Below the pieces are notes generated by a model that saw only the letters and a program-made list of their open reading frames with translations, made no database searches and was not told where the DNA came from. From contig NZ_LDUE01000067.1 of the NCBI RefSeq assembly GCF_001038485.1, positions 1 through 64,000 on the forward strand: a stretch of 64,000 bases of DNA, read 5' to 3'. A program made the position numbers and the translations under genes. Source of the stretch: Ornithinibacillus californiensis (GTDB lineage Bacteria; Bacillota; Bacilli; Bacillales; Amphibacillaceae). Shown one piece after another: positions 29,480-38,377 of the stretch. How positions within the stretch are numbered: the stretch's first letter is position 1; the number at the start of each line of letters is the position of its first letter.

Positions 29480-29507
29480 AAAAAACGCCTTGGTTTAGAA
29501 CCAAAGC
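29480..29507 (-). terminator. fin terminator
   Basis: Minus-strand stem GCTTTGGTT/AACCAAGGC followed by GTTTTTT after the fin stop. Confidence 0.8.
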
Positions 29508-29514
29508 TTTTTAT

Positions 29515-29745
29515 CTATTGTATGAAATAATCTAATTCATGATATTCGGGATGGGTTCCTAGTGTCTCCTCGCAATTCTCGCATATTGCTTGGATTTCGA
29601 CATCACCATTTGATTTATATTGTATCATTTCCCGTTTTTCCTCATCTGTTAGCTTATTCCAACCTAGTAACGTGGTATCGACAACAATATCTTTTATTTC
29701 GCCGATTTCCTTCCCACAATGTCTACATGAATAGACGATGGACAT
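29515..29745 (-). CDS. fin: Anti-sigma-F factor Fin (YabK)
   Basis: A 76-residue zinc-binding-like protein with CRHCG at residues 7-11 and CENCEETLG near 55. The B. subtilis homologue binds RNA polymerase and inhibits sigma-F, helping the switch to sigma-G. GAGGAGG precedes the ATG. A 9-bp inverted repeat (CGGATAAAC/GTTTATCCG, 29757-29795) lies directly upstream of this ribosome binding site. The order pth-fin-mfd matches B. subtilis. Confidence 0.9.
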   Translation of the reverse strand: MSIVYSCRHCGKEIGEIKDIVVDTTLLGWNKLTDEEKREMIQYKSNGDVEIQAICENCEETLGTHPEYHELDYFIQ

Positions 29746-29785
29746 AGAAAAACCTCCTCGGATAAACTCGGTTTATTAGTTAATA

Positions 29786-29813
29786 GGTTTATCCGAAAAG
29801 TTATATTTTATAC
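29786..29813 (-). promoter_or_regulatory. Possible sigma-F promoter of fin
   Basis: Minus strand GTATA (29809-29813), 14 bases, then GGATAAACC (29786-29794). It resembles the clear sigma-F site at csfB (GTATA-15-GGACAAACTA), but the spacer is one base short and the -10 is imperfect. B. subtilis fin is made under sigma-F. Confidence 0.35.
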
Positions 29814-29842
29814 GATGTAGTCCAATTTGTTTATCTTCTGCT

Positions 29843-30403
29843 TTATGCATTAAATTCATTCATGACTTCTACAAACGGCTTTTCTAACCATCGTTCGCAG
29901 GCATCGGCAGCTTTCTCGATGCTTTCTTGAACTAAGTCCTGCTCTTCTTTTGGAAAAGCTCCTAATACATAATCTACTACTGGAATAGGGTTCGTTGGAC
30001 GTCCTACACCAAGGCGTACTCGTTTAAAGTCTTTTGTACCTAGGTGGTCAATGATGGAGCGAATGCCGTTATGGCCGCCATGGCCACCTTTTTGGCGTAG
30101 TCTTATTTTACCTGTTGGTAGGTCTAAGTCATCGTAAATCACGGCCACGTCTTCTATATCAACATCGTAATAGTCCATTAATGGTCTAAGAGATTCTCCT
30201 GATAGGTTCATATAGGTTTGTGGTTCAAGAAGTATGACTTTTTCGTTGTTAATGGTGCCGAGGGCATAGTTGCCTTTGAATTTGTCTTTATTTAGATCTA
30301 AGTTGTGTCGTTTGCTTAGTTCGTCTATTACCATAAAACCGATGTTATGGCGGGTGTGTTGATATTTCTTCCCCGGGTTTCCTAGTCCTACAATACATTT
30401 CAT
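29843..30403 (-). CDS. pth: Peptidyl-tRNA hydrolase
   Basis: Frees tRNA from drop-off peptidyl-tRNA. The 186-residue protein has [18 protein letters not shown], with the catalytic histidine near residue 20, [18 protein letters not shown] near 95 and [15 protein letters not shown] precedes the ATG. Called spoVC in B. subtilis. A dispersed repeat now separates it from ctc. Confidence 0.97.
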   Translation of the reverse strand: MKCIVGLGNPGKKYQHTRHNIGFMVIDELSKRHNLDLNKDKFKGNYALGTINNEKVILLEPQTYMNLSGESLRPLMDYYDVDIEDVAVIYDDLDLPTGKIRLRQKGGHGGHNGIRSIIDHLGTKDFKRVRLGVGRPTNPIPVVDYVLGAFPKEEQDLVQESIEKAADACERWLEKPFVEVMNEFNA

Positions 30404-30449
30404 TTTCTTTCTTCCTTTGTTTTTATGTAGTTAGCTATATACGTGACCC

Positions 30450-30567
30450 GCGGTACGAATACACTCCGCTTTCCGCGGGCGGCTGGTGAGCCTCCTCAGA
30501 GCTAACGCTCTTGCGGGGTCTCACCGATGCCTTTCCTCCCGCAGGAGTCTCCGTGTATTCGTACCGC
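30450..30567. repeat. Dispersed palindromic element, copy 5 (short form)
   Basis: Arms GCGGTACGAATACAC and GTGTATTCGTACCGC pair exactly; inner hairpin AGAGC/GCTCT; TCAGAGC follows the right arm. Between pth and ctc. Confidence 0.9.
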
Positions 30568-30626
30568 TCAGAGCATCTACTCCAAAATCACATTTAATAC
30601 AATAAAGTCAATAAACAAATACAACA

Positions 30627-30666
30627 ATCCCTCCATTATAAATAGATTTATATGGAGGGTTGTGGT
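30627..30666 (-). terminator. ctc terminator
   Basis: Minus-strand stem CAACCCTCCAT/ATGGAGGGATTG enclosing a TATAAAT/ATTTATA inner stem, 30 bases after the ctc stop. The U-tail is weak (TTGTTGTATTTG). Confidence 0.6.
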
Positions 30667-30693
30667 TTTTATTCTTGAAATTTGGGTTGTTGG

Positions 30694-31317
30694 TTAATCT
30701 TCGTTTCTGTCTGTTTGGGCTTCTCCTGTGAATTCTGGCTCTTCACCGGTTTCTTGTTGACCTTCCATGTCTGCATTTGTGTTTGGTGCTAGGACGCTAG
30801 CCACAACTGTTTCTGGATCATCAACCACTTCATAGGAGCCTGTACTACCAATCTCAGCTACTGTTATAATATCCCCGATACTCTTATTCGAGATGTCGAC
30901 TGTTATTTCATTCGGGAAATTATTCGGGGTAGCTCGTACGTTCACCTCATATAGAGGTTGTTGAACAACACCATTTTCAGGTTCTCCAACTAAACGTACA
31001 GGTACTGTCGTTTCCATTTCTTGTGTCATATTCACCATATAAAAGTCTGCATGTAATATGTGATCTTTTATATTATCTGTTTGGTAATCATGCAACATGA
31101 CATTGACTGGAGATTCCCCTTGAACTTGTAGAGAGATAATGGCATTTTTACCTTCATCTCTTACTGTTTTAAGTAGTTCAATACTATCTACTGAAATCGA
31201 TTTAGACTCTTTTTCACTACCGTAGACAACTGCTGGGATTTTCCCACTATTTCTAAGTAGTTTTGTTGCCGACTTTGCATGATCTTCTCGTTTCATTGCA
31301 GTTAATGTTACTGGCAT
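30694..31317 (-). CDS. ctc: General stress protein Ctc / ribosomal protein bL25
   Basis: 5S rRNA-binding L25/TL5 family protein. About 207 residues: N-terminal L25 domain (KIPAVVYGSEKESKSISVD, about 30-90), a C-terminal TL5 beta domain and an acidic tail ending GEAQTDRNED. I chose the ATG at 31317 with AAGGA eight bases upstream; an in-frame extension to 31353 lacks family support. In B. subtilis this gene is sigma-B controlled; no sigma-B site was identified here. Confidence 0.92.
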   Translation of the reverse strand: MPVTLTAMKREDHAKSATKLLRNSGKIPAVVYGSEKESKSISVDSIELLKTVRDEGKNAIISLQVQGESPVNVMLHDYQTDNIKDHILHADFYMVNMTQEMETTVPVRLVGEPENGVVQQPLYEVNVRATPNNFPNEITVDISNKSIGDIITVAEIGSTGSYEVVDDPETVVASVLAPNTNADMEGQQETGEEPEFTGEAQTDRNED

Positions 31318-31447
31318 ACGTATCATCCTTCCAATTGTAAACTCTAGTATCATCCAAGTTTTAAGACAACTTTCTCGTATATAGCTTGTCTATCTAAATC
31401 TGCTTACATAATATAGTATGTTCCCCTTAATTCAGCTCGATTAAACA

Positions 31448-32398
31448 TTAATCAAATAAAATACTAACAGACTGTTCTTCGTGTACACGGATAATCGCTT
31501 CCCCAATAAGTGGAGCAACGGAGAGCTGTGTAATCTTGTCAATCATCTTGTCCTCAGGTAGTGGAATTGAATTCGTAATGACTAACTCTTTAATTTTTGA
31601 GTTTTGAATTCGTTCAATTGCAGGACCTGATAATACAGGATGTGTACAGCATGCATACACTTCTTTTGCACCATTTTCAATTAGTGCATTGGCAGCTAAT
31701 GTGATGGTACCAGCTGTATCGATAATATCATCGATTAAGATTGCTGTTTTTCCTTCGATATTACCAACAATATTCATAACCTCTGCAACATTTGGACGAG
31801 GTCTTCTCTTATCAATAATACCAATTGGTGCTTTTAGACGGTCTGCCATTTTTCTAGCTCTCGTTACACCACCATGGTCAGGAGAGACGATGATAATATC
31901 ATCAATATTCTTTGCTTCGAAGTAATCAGATAGTAATGGTACACCTTGTAAATGGTCAATAGGGCCGTCAAAGAACCCTTGAATTTGTGGAGCATGTAAA
32001 TCAAGTGTAATCACTCGATCTGCCCCTGCTGCTTCAATTAAGTCAGCAACAAGTTTTGCGGTAATTGGTTCTCTAGCACGTGCTTTACGATCTTGTCTAG
32101 CATAACCATAGTACGGCATAACAACATTGATTGTTTTAGCAGAAGCTCGCTTTAATGCATCAAGCATAATTAATAGTTCCATTAGATGTTGGTTCACCGG
32201 TGAACTTGTCGATTGTACAACATAGACATCAGAGCCACGAACACTTTCCTCAATGTTGATTTGTATCTCTCCATCACTGAAAGTTGTTACCGTACACTTT
32301 CCAAGAGAAATTCCAATATGATCGACAATTTCCTGTGCTAGCTTTCGGTTCGAATTAAGTGAAAATACTTTTATGTTTGAATTCTGGTATTGAGACAT
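31448..32398 (-). CDS. prs: Ribose-phosphate pyrophosphokinase
   Basis: Makes PRPP from ribose 5-phosphate and ATP, feeding purR control, hprT and nucleotide synthesis. 316 residues, with [19 protein letters not shown] near 130 and the PRPP loop [17 protein letters not shown] near 220. GGAGGGG precedes the ATG. Immediately follows glmU, as in B. subtilis. Confidence 0.97.
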   Translation of the reverse strand: MSQYQNSNIKVFSLNSNRKLAQEIVDHIGISLGKCTVTTFSDGEIQINIEESVRGSDVYVVQSTSSPVNQHLMELLIMLDALKRASAKTINVVMPYYGYARQDRKARAREPITAKLVADLIEAAGADRVITLDLHAPQIQGFFDGPIDHLQGVPLLSDYFEAKNIDDIIIVSPDHGGVTRARKMADRLKAPIGIIDKRRPRPNVAEVMNIVGNIEGKTAILIDDIIDTAGTITLAANALIENGAKEVYACCTHPVLSGPAIERIQNSKIKELVITNSIPLPEDKMIDKITQLSVAPLIGEAIIRVHEEQSVSILFD

Positions 32399-32413
32399 GT
32401 TATGACCCCTCCG

Positions 32414-33799
32414 TTAATTTTTATCCTGTAATCTGTTTTTTAGTTTAGACGCATACCCTTCTTTATTCGATTGTCTTGCTCGAGCGACAGACAATGCGTC
32501 AGAAGGTACATCTTTCGTGATGGTCGAACCTGCAGCAACATAGGATCCTTTTCCGATTATTACTGGAGCAATTAAATTCGAATTACAGCCAATAAAGGCA
32601 TCATCTTCAATTGTAGTTAGGTGTTTATTTTTACCATCATAGTTCACTGTAATTGTACCACAACCGATATTAACATTGCTTCCAACTTGTGCATCACCAA
32701 TGTAACTTAAATGGGATACTTTACTTCCTTTGCCTAACTCGGCTTTTTTAATCTCCACAAAGTTTCCGACCTTCGCTTCGTCACCGATATTAGCATCTGG
32801 TCTAATATGAGCAAATGGGCCAATATTAACTCGTTTACCAATTTTACTATCCGTTGCTACACTTTGTTTAACGACAGAATCTTCACCGATTTCACAGTTC
32901 TGAATTTCTGTATTAGGTCCAATAATGGCATTTTCACGGATGATAGAATTGCCACCAATGGTCGTACCAGGGTAAATGACTACATCCGGTTCAATGACAA
33001 CGTCTGCGTGAATATACGTGTTTTCCGGGTCCATTATCGTTACACCGTTACGCATATGTTGCTCATTAATACGTAGCTTCATGACTTTTTCTGCTTGTGA
33101 TAGTGCAACACGGTCATTTACACCAAGTGTCTCATCAACGTTTAGGATTTGAAAACCACTAACTTTTTCTGACTTGTTTTTTAAGATTTCAATGACGTCA
33201 GGTAGATAATATTCTCCTTGTGAATTATTATTGGAAACACCTTTTAATGCTTCAAATAATGCTTCGTTGTCAAAGCAATACGTACCGGTATTAATTTCAT
33301 CCACTAATTGTTCCTCAGGACTTGCATCCTTCTGTTCTACAATTCGTTCTACTTCATTCTTGTCATTACGGATCACGCGTCCATATCCAAATGGATTCGG
33401 TGCCTTAGCTGTAAGGATCGTAGCTTTAGCCCCTTCTTGCTCATGGTGCTCAAAGAGCTTCTCGAAAGTTTCCTGCGTAATTAATGGGGTGTCACCACAA
33501 ACGACGATTGTTGTACCTTTTTTATCCTTCATTAATTCTTCTGCTTGCATAACTGCGTGTCCCGTACCGAGTTGTTCTTCTTGCAGTACAAATTTCGTAT
33601 TGTCACCTAGAAGATCCTTTACTTGATCCGAACCAAAACCAACAACCGTTACAACATCCTCTAAGTCAACAGCCTTTACCTGTTCTAGCACATGCTGTAC
33701 CATTGGTTTGCCCAATACAGGATGAAGTACTTTATATAGCTTCGATTTCATTCGCGTACCTTGCCCAGCAGCAAGAATAATAGCATATCGTTTTTTCAT
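32414..33799 (-). CDS. glmU: Bifunctional GlmU (UDP-GlcNAc synthesis)
   Basis: N-acetylates glucosamine 1-phosphate, then couples it to UTP, supplying peptidoglycan precursors. About 461 residues: an N-terminal uridylyltransferase ([20 protein letters not shown]) and a C-terminal left-handed beta helix of hexapeptide repeats (about 250-440). The ATG at 33799 has GGAGGG seven bases upstream; an in-frame GTG at 33814 is less likely. Confidence 0.97.
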   Translation of the reverse strand: MKKRYAIILAAGQGTRMKSKLYKVLHPVLGKPMVQHVLEQVKAVDLEDVVTVVGFGSDQVKDLLGDNTKFVLQEEQLGTGHAVMQAEELMKDKKGTTIVVCGDTPLITQETFEKLFEHHEQEGAKATILTAKAPNPFGYGRVIRNDKNEVERIVEQKDASPEEQLVDEINTGTYCFDNEALFEALKGVSNNNSQGEYYLPDVIEILKNKSEKVSGFQILNVDETLGVNDRVALSQAEKVMKLRINEQHMRNGVTIMDPENTYIHADVVIEPDVVIYPGTTIGGNSIIRENAIIGPNTEIQNCEIGEDSVVKQSVATDSKIGKRVNIGPFAHIRPDANIGDEAKVGNFVEIKKAELGKGSKVSHLSYIGDAQVGSNVNIGCGTITVNYDGKNKHLTTIEDDAFIGCNSNLIAPVIIGKGSYVAAGSTITKDVPSDALSVARARQSNKEGYASKLKNRLQDKN

Positions 33800-34021
33800 G
33801 AGGATACCCTCCACTATTTAAGATAATTTCTTTATTATCGTTACTTTATAAATATCCATTATGACTATATCCTAAAAAACGGCTGATTTCAACCAATTGG
33901 AAGCAAAAGAAAGCGTGGCAATTTAGTGACTTTGTACGATACGGAGTGGGATTTGGAGGGATGGAGGAATTTACAAATTAGTCTATGAAATTGAATTGCT
34001 GGGCAAATGATGGAAAGGCAC

Positions 34022-34056
34022 AAAAAAAGAAGGCTAATCTTTGTTAGATTAGACCT
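34022..34056 (-). terminator. spoVG terminator
   Basis: Minus-strand stem CTAATCT/AGATTAG extended by GG/CC, followed by TTCTTTTTTT, just after spoVG. The 222 bases between it and glmU (33800-34021) hold no recognisable gene. Confidence 0.82.
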
Positions 34057-34078
34057 CTAGTTGTAAAGGGTTTCATTT

Positions 34079-34366
34079 TTAGGATGCTCCAGCTTCCTCA
34101 AATTCTACTTCTTCACCTGCACGGCGATATTCTTCTAATACTGCATCTTGTATCTTAGCTCTTGTATTAGAGTTTATCGGATGTGCGATATCTCTGAATT
34201 CACCATCAGGAGTGCGTTTAGATGGCATTGCTACGAATAATCCATTGTTTCCGTCAATAACTCGGATATCATGAACTACAAATTCCTGATCTAACGTAAT
34301 AGATGCGATTGCACGCATTCTACCTTCCGTGTTTACACGGCGTAATCTAACGTCAGTTACTTCCAT
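34079..34366 (-). CDS. spoVG: Septation / RNA-binding regulator SpoVG
   Basis: A 95-residue protein with the family start [20 protein letters not shown] and the conserved [20 protein letters not shown]. It affects asymmetric septation and binds nucleic acids in Firmicutes. AAGGTGGTGA precedes the ATG. It has its own sigma-H promoter and terminator. The yabJ gene that normally precedes it is absent. Confidence 0.97.
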   Translation of the reverse strand: MEVTDVRLRRVNTEGRMRAIASITLDQEFVVHDIRVIDGNNGLFVAMPSKRTPDGEFRDIAHPINSNTRAKIQDAVLEEYRRAGEEVEFEEAGAS

Positions 34367-34406
34367 GCTGATTCACCACCTTTGTACTTATGAGTTATTT
34401 AATTAA

Positions 34407-34432
34407 ATTCTACAAATATTTCTAAAATCCTT
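34407..34432 (-). promoter_or_regulatory. spoVG sigma-H promoter
   Basis: Minus strand AAGGATTT (34425-34432), 14-base spacer, GAAT (34407-34410). This matches the sigma-H consensus (AGGAnnT ... GAAT) and the well-studied B. subtilis spoVG promoter in sequence and place. Confidence 0.82.
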
Positions 34433-34493
34433 CTTAAATTTGAAAAAAATTTAATAATTTACACAAAAAGGTAATTTTGATAGTTTTTTGATT

Positions 34494-34528
34494 AAAAAAA
34501 TAAGACCTTTTCTAGTGAAAAGGTCTTA
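34494..34528 (-). terminator. purR terminator (downstream of repeat)
   Basis: Minus-strand stem AAGACCTTTT/AAAAGGTCTT followed by ATTTTTTT. It lies beyond the dispersed repeat, about 260 bases after the purR stop, so purR transcripts would include the repeat. Confidence 0.85.
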
Positions 34529-34545
34529 GCTTTCTGGCCGGATCC

Positions 34546-34726
34546 GTGTCCAGAATACACTTCGCTTTCCGCGGGCGGCTGGTAAGCCAGGCTACTACTT
34601 GAGTATACTTCTTCGCTGCCTTGCACCGAGGAAGCCTGCTTCGTAGCGATGCTAGTAGACGCAGGTGCATCACCGGGGTCTTACCTAGGCCTGTCCTCCC
34701 GCAGGAGTCTACGTGTATTCTGGACA
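34546..34726. repeat. Dispersed palindromic element, copy 6 (long form)
   Basis: Arms GTGTCCAGAATACAC and GTGTATTCTGGACAC pair exactly. Long middle variant as at 9132 and 37594. It lies where yabJ is found in B. subtilis, between purR and spoVG. With the terminator and the sigma-H promoter it accounts for most of this 420-base gap. Confidence 0.9.
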
Positions 34727-34786
34727 CTCAGAGCGTAAATTTTTTTCAATACTTTTTTATCCATTTCATACAGAAATAGTTTTATA

Positions 34787-35596
34787 TTAAATAAAATTAC
34801 CTCGTTGTACAGAAATAAAGTTTTGTTTGATGTCTACATCTGAAATTTTTACTAGTGATGTGTAGTTGTTGACTACTCGTTCTTCTTCTTCGTCGTCTGC
34901 TTCTGCTAGTACGCCGATTGCTTTTACGTTGGCGTTGAATTCTTGTAGTAGGCTAACGATGCCGTTAATGGTTCCTCCGGCTTTCATGAAGTCGTCAATG
35001 ATACATACGTTGGAACCTTCCGCTAGGTTACGCTTTGGTAGTACCATGGTTTGTATTTTTTTGGACGAACCGGAAACGTAATTAATACTTACCGATGAGC
35101 CTTCTGTTACTTTTGGATCTCTCCGCACAATGATTACTGGAACATTTAAGAACGATGCCACTGCGTATGCGAGTGGAATCCCTTTTGTAGCAACAGTTAC
35201 AACGACATCGATATCTAACTTCGCAAAGTTAGATGCGAAGATTCTACCAATCTCACGTACTGTATTTGGTTCACCTAAAATATCACTCATATATAAATAG
35301 CCACCAGGAAGAATACGATTTGGGTCCTTAAGACGTTCACACAGCTGATCTACAAATTCCATTCCCTTTTCCATGGATGACTCCGGAATATACATAACAC
35401 CGCCAGCAGAACCTGCAATACGTTTTAAATATCCTAATCCTTCTTCTCGGAACATCTCATCAATAATATCTAAGTCCTCACTGATGGAGGCCTTTGCTGC
35501 ATTATACTTGTCCGCAAATGATGGTAAGTTTTTGTGAACTCTAGGGTTTTCTAGAAAAAAGTTTGTTAATGCAACTAACCGTCCACTTCTTTTCAT
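34787..35596 (-). CDS. purR: Purine operon repressor PurR
   Basis: PRPP-sensing repressor of purine genes in Gram-positive bacteria. 269 residues: an N-terminal winged helix (about 1-73) and a phosphoribosyltransferase-like domain with the PRPP loop VCIIDDFMKAGGTINGI near 200. TGAGGTGA precedes the ATG. Follows ispE, as in B. subtilis. Confidence 0.96.
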   Translation of the reverse strand: MKRSGRLVALTNFFLENPRVHKNLPSFADKYNAAKASISEDLDIIDEMFREEGLGYLKRIAGSAGGVMYIPESSMEKGMEFVDQLCERLKDPNRILPGGYLYMSDILGEPNTVREIGRIFASNFAKLDIDVVVTVATKGIPLAYAVASFLNVPVIIVRRDPKVTEGSSVSINYVSGSSKKIQTMVLPKRNLAEGSNVCIIDDFMKAGGTINGIVSLLQEFNANVKAIGVLAEADDEEEERVVNNYTSLVKISDVDIKQNFISVQRGNFI

Positions 35597-35662
35597 GCTT
35601 TCACCTCAAAAACCGAATTATTTTATCTAAACATACCACCATCATACGAGTTTATCAAGTAA

Positions 35663-36514
35663 CTAGCCAATTAAACGGACCAAATATACTTCTTGGCAAA
35701 AGCCTTTCATCCCGTTGTATATTCGTTGTGCCTTACTTTGCTGTTCGACTAATCCATATACGGTTGGGCCGCTGCCACTCATTAACACACCACTTGCACC
35801 AGCTTGTCTCATTTTTTCTTTGATTCGCAGTACTTCTGGATGAAGTGAGGCGGTAATTGCTTCTAACGAATTACCGATATTATCACAAAGCTTGTCAAAG
35901 TCCTTTTCATACAAAGCCTCAATCACCGCGTTTGTATTAGGATGAGCAATTTCATCCATTTTTACGCGCTGAAAAATAGTCCTAGTGGACACGCCGATAT
36001 CCGGCTTCGCTAGAACAACCCAAAAAGGCGGTGGCGAAGGTAATTTTTCCACGATCTCACCGAATCCTTTTGCAATTCCCGTAGAGCCGTATACACAAAA
36101 TGGAATATCTGAACCTAAGGTTGACCCGAGTTCTGCAAGTTCGTCTAGAGGAATATTCATATTCCACAATTGATTTAGACCTCGTAAAACTGCTGCTGCA
36201 TCCGTACTACCGCCACCTAAACCAGCAGAAACAGGAATAACCTTTTCGATTTTAATGTGTACACCTTTTGTTATATTATATTTCTGTTTAAAGGCTATCG
36301 CTGCCTTATATGCTAAATTCCTCTCATCATTGGGAACATATCTACTCCATAATGAAACCTCAACTCTGTCTTCCTCTAAGGTATTTAACTCAATTCGGTC
36401 TGCTAAATCAACCGTCGTCATTATCATTTCCACATCATGATAACCATCATGTCGTTTTCTTAAAACATCAAGAGATAGATTGATTTTCGCAGGCGCTTTC
36501 TCAAAGTGAGTCAT
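35663..36514 (-). CDS. ispE: 4-diphosphocytidyl-2-C-methyl-D-erythritol kinase
   Basis: GHMP kinase of the MEP isoprenoid pathway. About 283 residues, with [20 protein letters not shown] at the N-terminus, [17 protein letters not shown] near 95 and [17 protein letters not shown] near the end. I prefer the ATG at 36514 (AGTAGG eight bases upstream); a GTG at 36523 is too close to that site. Confidence 0.96.
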   Translation of the reverse strand: MTHFEKAPAKINLSLDVLRKRHDGYHDVEMIMTTVDLADRIELNTLEEDRVEVSLWSRYVPNDERNLAYKAAIAFKQKYNITKGVHIKIEKVIPVSAGLGGGSTDAAAVLRGLNQLWNMNIPLDELAELGSTLGSDIPFCVYGSTGIAKGFGEIVEKLPSPPPFWVVLAKPDIGVSTRTIFQRVKMDEIAHPNTNAVIEALYEKDFDKLCDNIGNSLEAITASLHPEVLRIKEKMRQAGASGVLMSGSGPTVYGLVEQQSKAQRIYNGMKGFCQEVYLVRLIG

Positions 36515-36603
36515 CTCCGTCACCTACTTTTTTCATGTATGGAAATTGTAACACATATTAAAAGCAGACGCGACTTGAAATATTAGTTCTCGTACTTGTG
36601 ACC

Positions 36604-36839
36604 GCAGTCCGTATACACTTCGCTTTCACTTCCAGTACAGGGGCGACATCTGCTCGAAAGTACCATCGCAGTGTCTACCTTGCCGCCGGGCGGCTGGTAA
36701 GCCTCCTCAGAGCTAACGCTCTTGCGGGGTCTCACCTAGGCCTATCCTCCCGCAGGACAAGGAAGACTTCGACAGCGATACATCGCACGCAGAAAAAAGC
36801 GATTTTCTTTTTCAAGGAGTCTACGTGTATACGGACTGC
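36604..36839. repeat. Dispersed palindromic element, copy 7 (largest form)
   Basis: Arms GCAGTCCGTATACAC and GTGTATACGGACTGC pair exactly. It has the extended left module shared with copies 1 and 3, the AGAGC/GCTCT hairpin, and an extra segment of about 60 bases before the right arm (GGACAAGGAAGACTTCGAC onward). It fills most of the ispE-sspF gap. Confidence 0.9.
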
Positions 36840-36889
36840 TAAGTGATAGAACCAATATTGTTCCCCTTTAAAAATTCACTTATAAAAAC

Positions 36890-36921
36890 AAAAAAAGAGC
36901 AGACCGGTTATGATCTGCTCT
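36890..36921 (-). terminator. sspF terminator
   Basis: Minus-strand stem AGAGCAGA/TCTGCTCT followed by TTTTTTT. The 5' arm overlaps the last sspF codons. Confidence 0.88.
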
Positions 36922-37081
36922 GCATATTTTGCTCGGCTATTTCAATGGCTCGCTTTACCATGTTCCCGGCATCCCTTGCCTTTATTCCGCCCCAGCCTTC
37001 TTTTTGCACGGTGTCGTAAAAGCCTAACTCCTTTGCAATTTCTTCTTTCAGTTGGTCGGACATAATCCCACGTCTACCCAA
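36908..37081 (-). CDS. sspF: Small acid-soluble spore protein SspF (alpha/beta type)
   Basis: A 57-residue alpha/beta-type SASP that coats and protects spore DNA. It reads [20 protein letters not shown] and carries the family signature [20 protein letters not shown]. The family-length start is TTG at 37081, with AAAGGGG ten bases upstream; the ATG at 37063 has no ribosome binding site. Position between ispE and veg matches B. subtilis. No sigma-G site could be assigned. Confidence 0.93.
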   Translation of the reverse strand: MGRRGIMSDQLKEEIAKELGFYDTVQKEGWGGIKARDAGNMVKRAIEIAEQNMQSRS

Positions 37082-37186
37082 AGAAGAACAACCCCTTTCG
37101 TGTTAACACTTGTTACGACATTCTTAGTCTTTACCTTAATCTCGGGCGTAAACGAGTTATATCTAGGGAATTAAGGAAAAATATTG

Positions 37187-37534
37187 CTAAAACTGGTATT
37201 CCTTTAAGACAGATTCTAATTTAAGTGCTAAACCAATATTGCCATCCACTTTTAGTTTTCCAGTCATAAATGCGGTCATACTATTTAGATTACCTGCTAA
37301 AAATTTTCTAAAAGTAGCGTTTTTCATTTTTAGTGTGCAATCTGGTTTTTCTGTTTCACTAGCCAAAATAGAGAAGGTGCCATTTTCAAAACGTAACTGA
37401 TAGCTAGCCTCTTCGTCGGTAATCTGAATTTCATATGTAGCTTTCATTGTTGCATAGGGATTTGGATTCTCTGATAATTTGACTTCTATTTCTTTCCATA
37501 TTTCTTCCATTGTGCCGTTTGCTAGTAAGTCCAT
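37187..37534 (-). CDS. SCP2 sterol-binding domain protein
   Basis: A 115-residue protein covering one SCP2 domain (hydrophobic ligand-binding fold), with ENGTFSILASETEKPDCTLK and the conserved helix GNLNSMTAFMTGKLKVDGNI. Such stand-alone bacterial proteins may carry lipids; the ligand is unknown. TAGGGGG precedes the ATG. It is not in the B. subtilis sspF-veg interval, so it is an insertion, next to a dispersed repeat. Confidence 0.85.
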   Translation of the reverse strand: MDLLANGTMEEIWKEIEVKLSENPNPYATMKATYEIQITDEEASYQLRFENGTFSILASETEKPDCTLKMKNATFRKFLAGNLNSMTAFMTGKLKVDGNIGLALKLESVLKEYQF

Positions 37535-37593
37535 GGTCTTCCCCCTAAAATTTAGCTTATTTCTTATCTTAAAATAGTTGTTAAGCCAAGTCC

Positions 37594-37775
37594 GCAGCCA
37601 GAATACACTCCGCTTTCCGCGGGCGGCTGGTGAGCCAGGCTACTACTTGAATATGCTTCTTTGTAGCCTTGCACCGAGGAAGCCTGCTTCGTAGCAATAC
37701 TTGCAGACGCAGGTGCATCAACGGGGTCTCACCGATGCCTATCCTCCCGCTGGAGTCTCCGTGTATACTGGCTGC
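37594..37775. repeat. Dispersed palindromic element, copy 8 (long form)
   Basis: Arms GCAGCCAGAATACAC and GTGTATACTGGCTGC pair except for one A-A position. Long middle variant. Lies between veg and the SCP2 gene; the gap holds nothing else but the veg terminator. Confidence 0.88.
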
Positions 37776-37867
37776 TTAATGGTCACAACGAATTTTCCAC
37801 TTTTTCATAAACACAACAAAATCACCAGAAATAGCTAAAAGTTATAATTATCAAATAATTATAAACA

Positions 37868-37905
37868 AAAAAATAAAGATCAGTAAACCATTATGGTTAC
37901 TGATC
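37868..37905 (-). terminator. veg terminator
   Basis: Minus-strand stem AGATCAGTAACCA/TGGTTTACTGATCT followed by TTATTTTTTT, overlapping the last veg codons. Confidence 0.85.
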
Positions 37906-38163
37906 TATGAACATTGCGGTTCGTTCGTCGCTGTTGAAGTTTAGTTCTACTGTTTCTGTTAGTACGTCTGCATAGCTGTATGAAACACGTTCGAAAGCAT
38001 TTTCATCTTGGTCAAGTTCAACAATAAATACAGAGGGATACGTTTCTGCTAGTACTCCGGTTCTTTCTATCGTTTTCCTTCTGCCACCGTTAGCTTTTAG
38101 AGTTAATCGCTTGCCAATCTGACACTCAAGACCTTGCTTAATTTCTATTAATGTTTTAGCCAA
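37897..38163 (-). CDS. veg: Veg protein (biofilm / spore-outgrowth associated)
   Basis: A small protein of 88 residues with the highly conserved [20 protein letters not shown] and [20 protein letters not shown]. In B. subtilis Veg stimulates biofilm genes and affects outgrowth. The start is TTG at 38163 with GAGGTGG upstream; an in-frame extension to 38178 is not supported. Two strong tandem promoters precede it. Confidence 0.94.
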   Translation of the reverse strand: MAKTLIEIKQGLECQIGKRLTLKANGGRRKTIERTGVLAETYPSVFIVELDQDENAFERVSYSYADVLTETVELNFNSDERTAMFIDQ

Positions 38164-38187
38164 TACACTCCACCTCACTGTAGTTAA

Positions 38188-38216
38188 ACTATAACATATG
38201 CTTGTTTAAAAGTCAA
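38188..38216 (-). promoter_or_regulatory. veg promoter, proximal
   Basis: Minus strand TTGACT (38211-38216), 17 bases, TATAGT (38188-38193). Tandem with the site at 38229-38258, as in the very strong B. subtilis veg promoter region. Confidence 0.8.
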
Positions 38217-38228
38217 ATAAAATCTTAT

Positions 38229-38258
38229 ATTATAACAAGATACGTTTTTTGCTGTCAA
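38229..38258 (-). promoter_or_regulatory. veg promoter, distal
   Basis: Minus strand TTGACA (38253-38258), 18 bases, TATAAT (38229-38234). Confidence 0.82.
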
Positions 38259-38332
38259 CAACTAAATTCTACTTATAAGGGTTATTATTACAAAATGTTG
38301 ACATAATATGTATTTTTTTTTACTTTTATTAA

Positions 38333-38366
38333 AACAAGACCCGACCCATGAGATGGATGAGTCGAG
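38333..38366 (-). terminator. yabG terminator
   Basis: Minus-strand stem ACTCGACTCAT/ATGGGTCGGGT with G-T pairs, followed by CTTGTTTTA, shortly after yabG. Confidence 0.55.
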
Positions 38367-38377
38367 TTCATCATCAT

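Noticed and set aside
34512-34727. 71-residue minus-strand reading frame
   Set aside because: It lies wholly within a palindromic element; similar frames at 5122-5394, 9202-9423 and 36598-36846 come from other copies of the same repeat.
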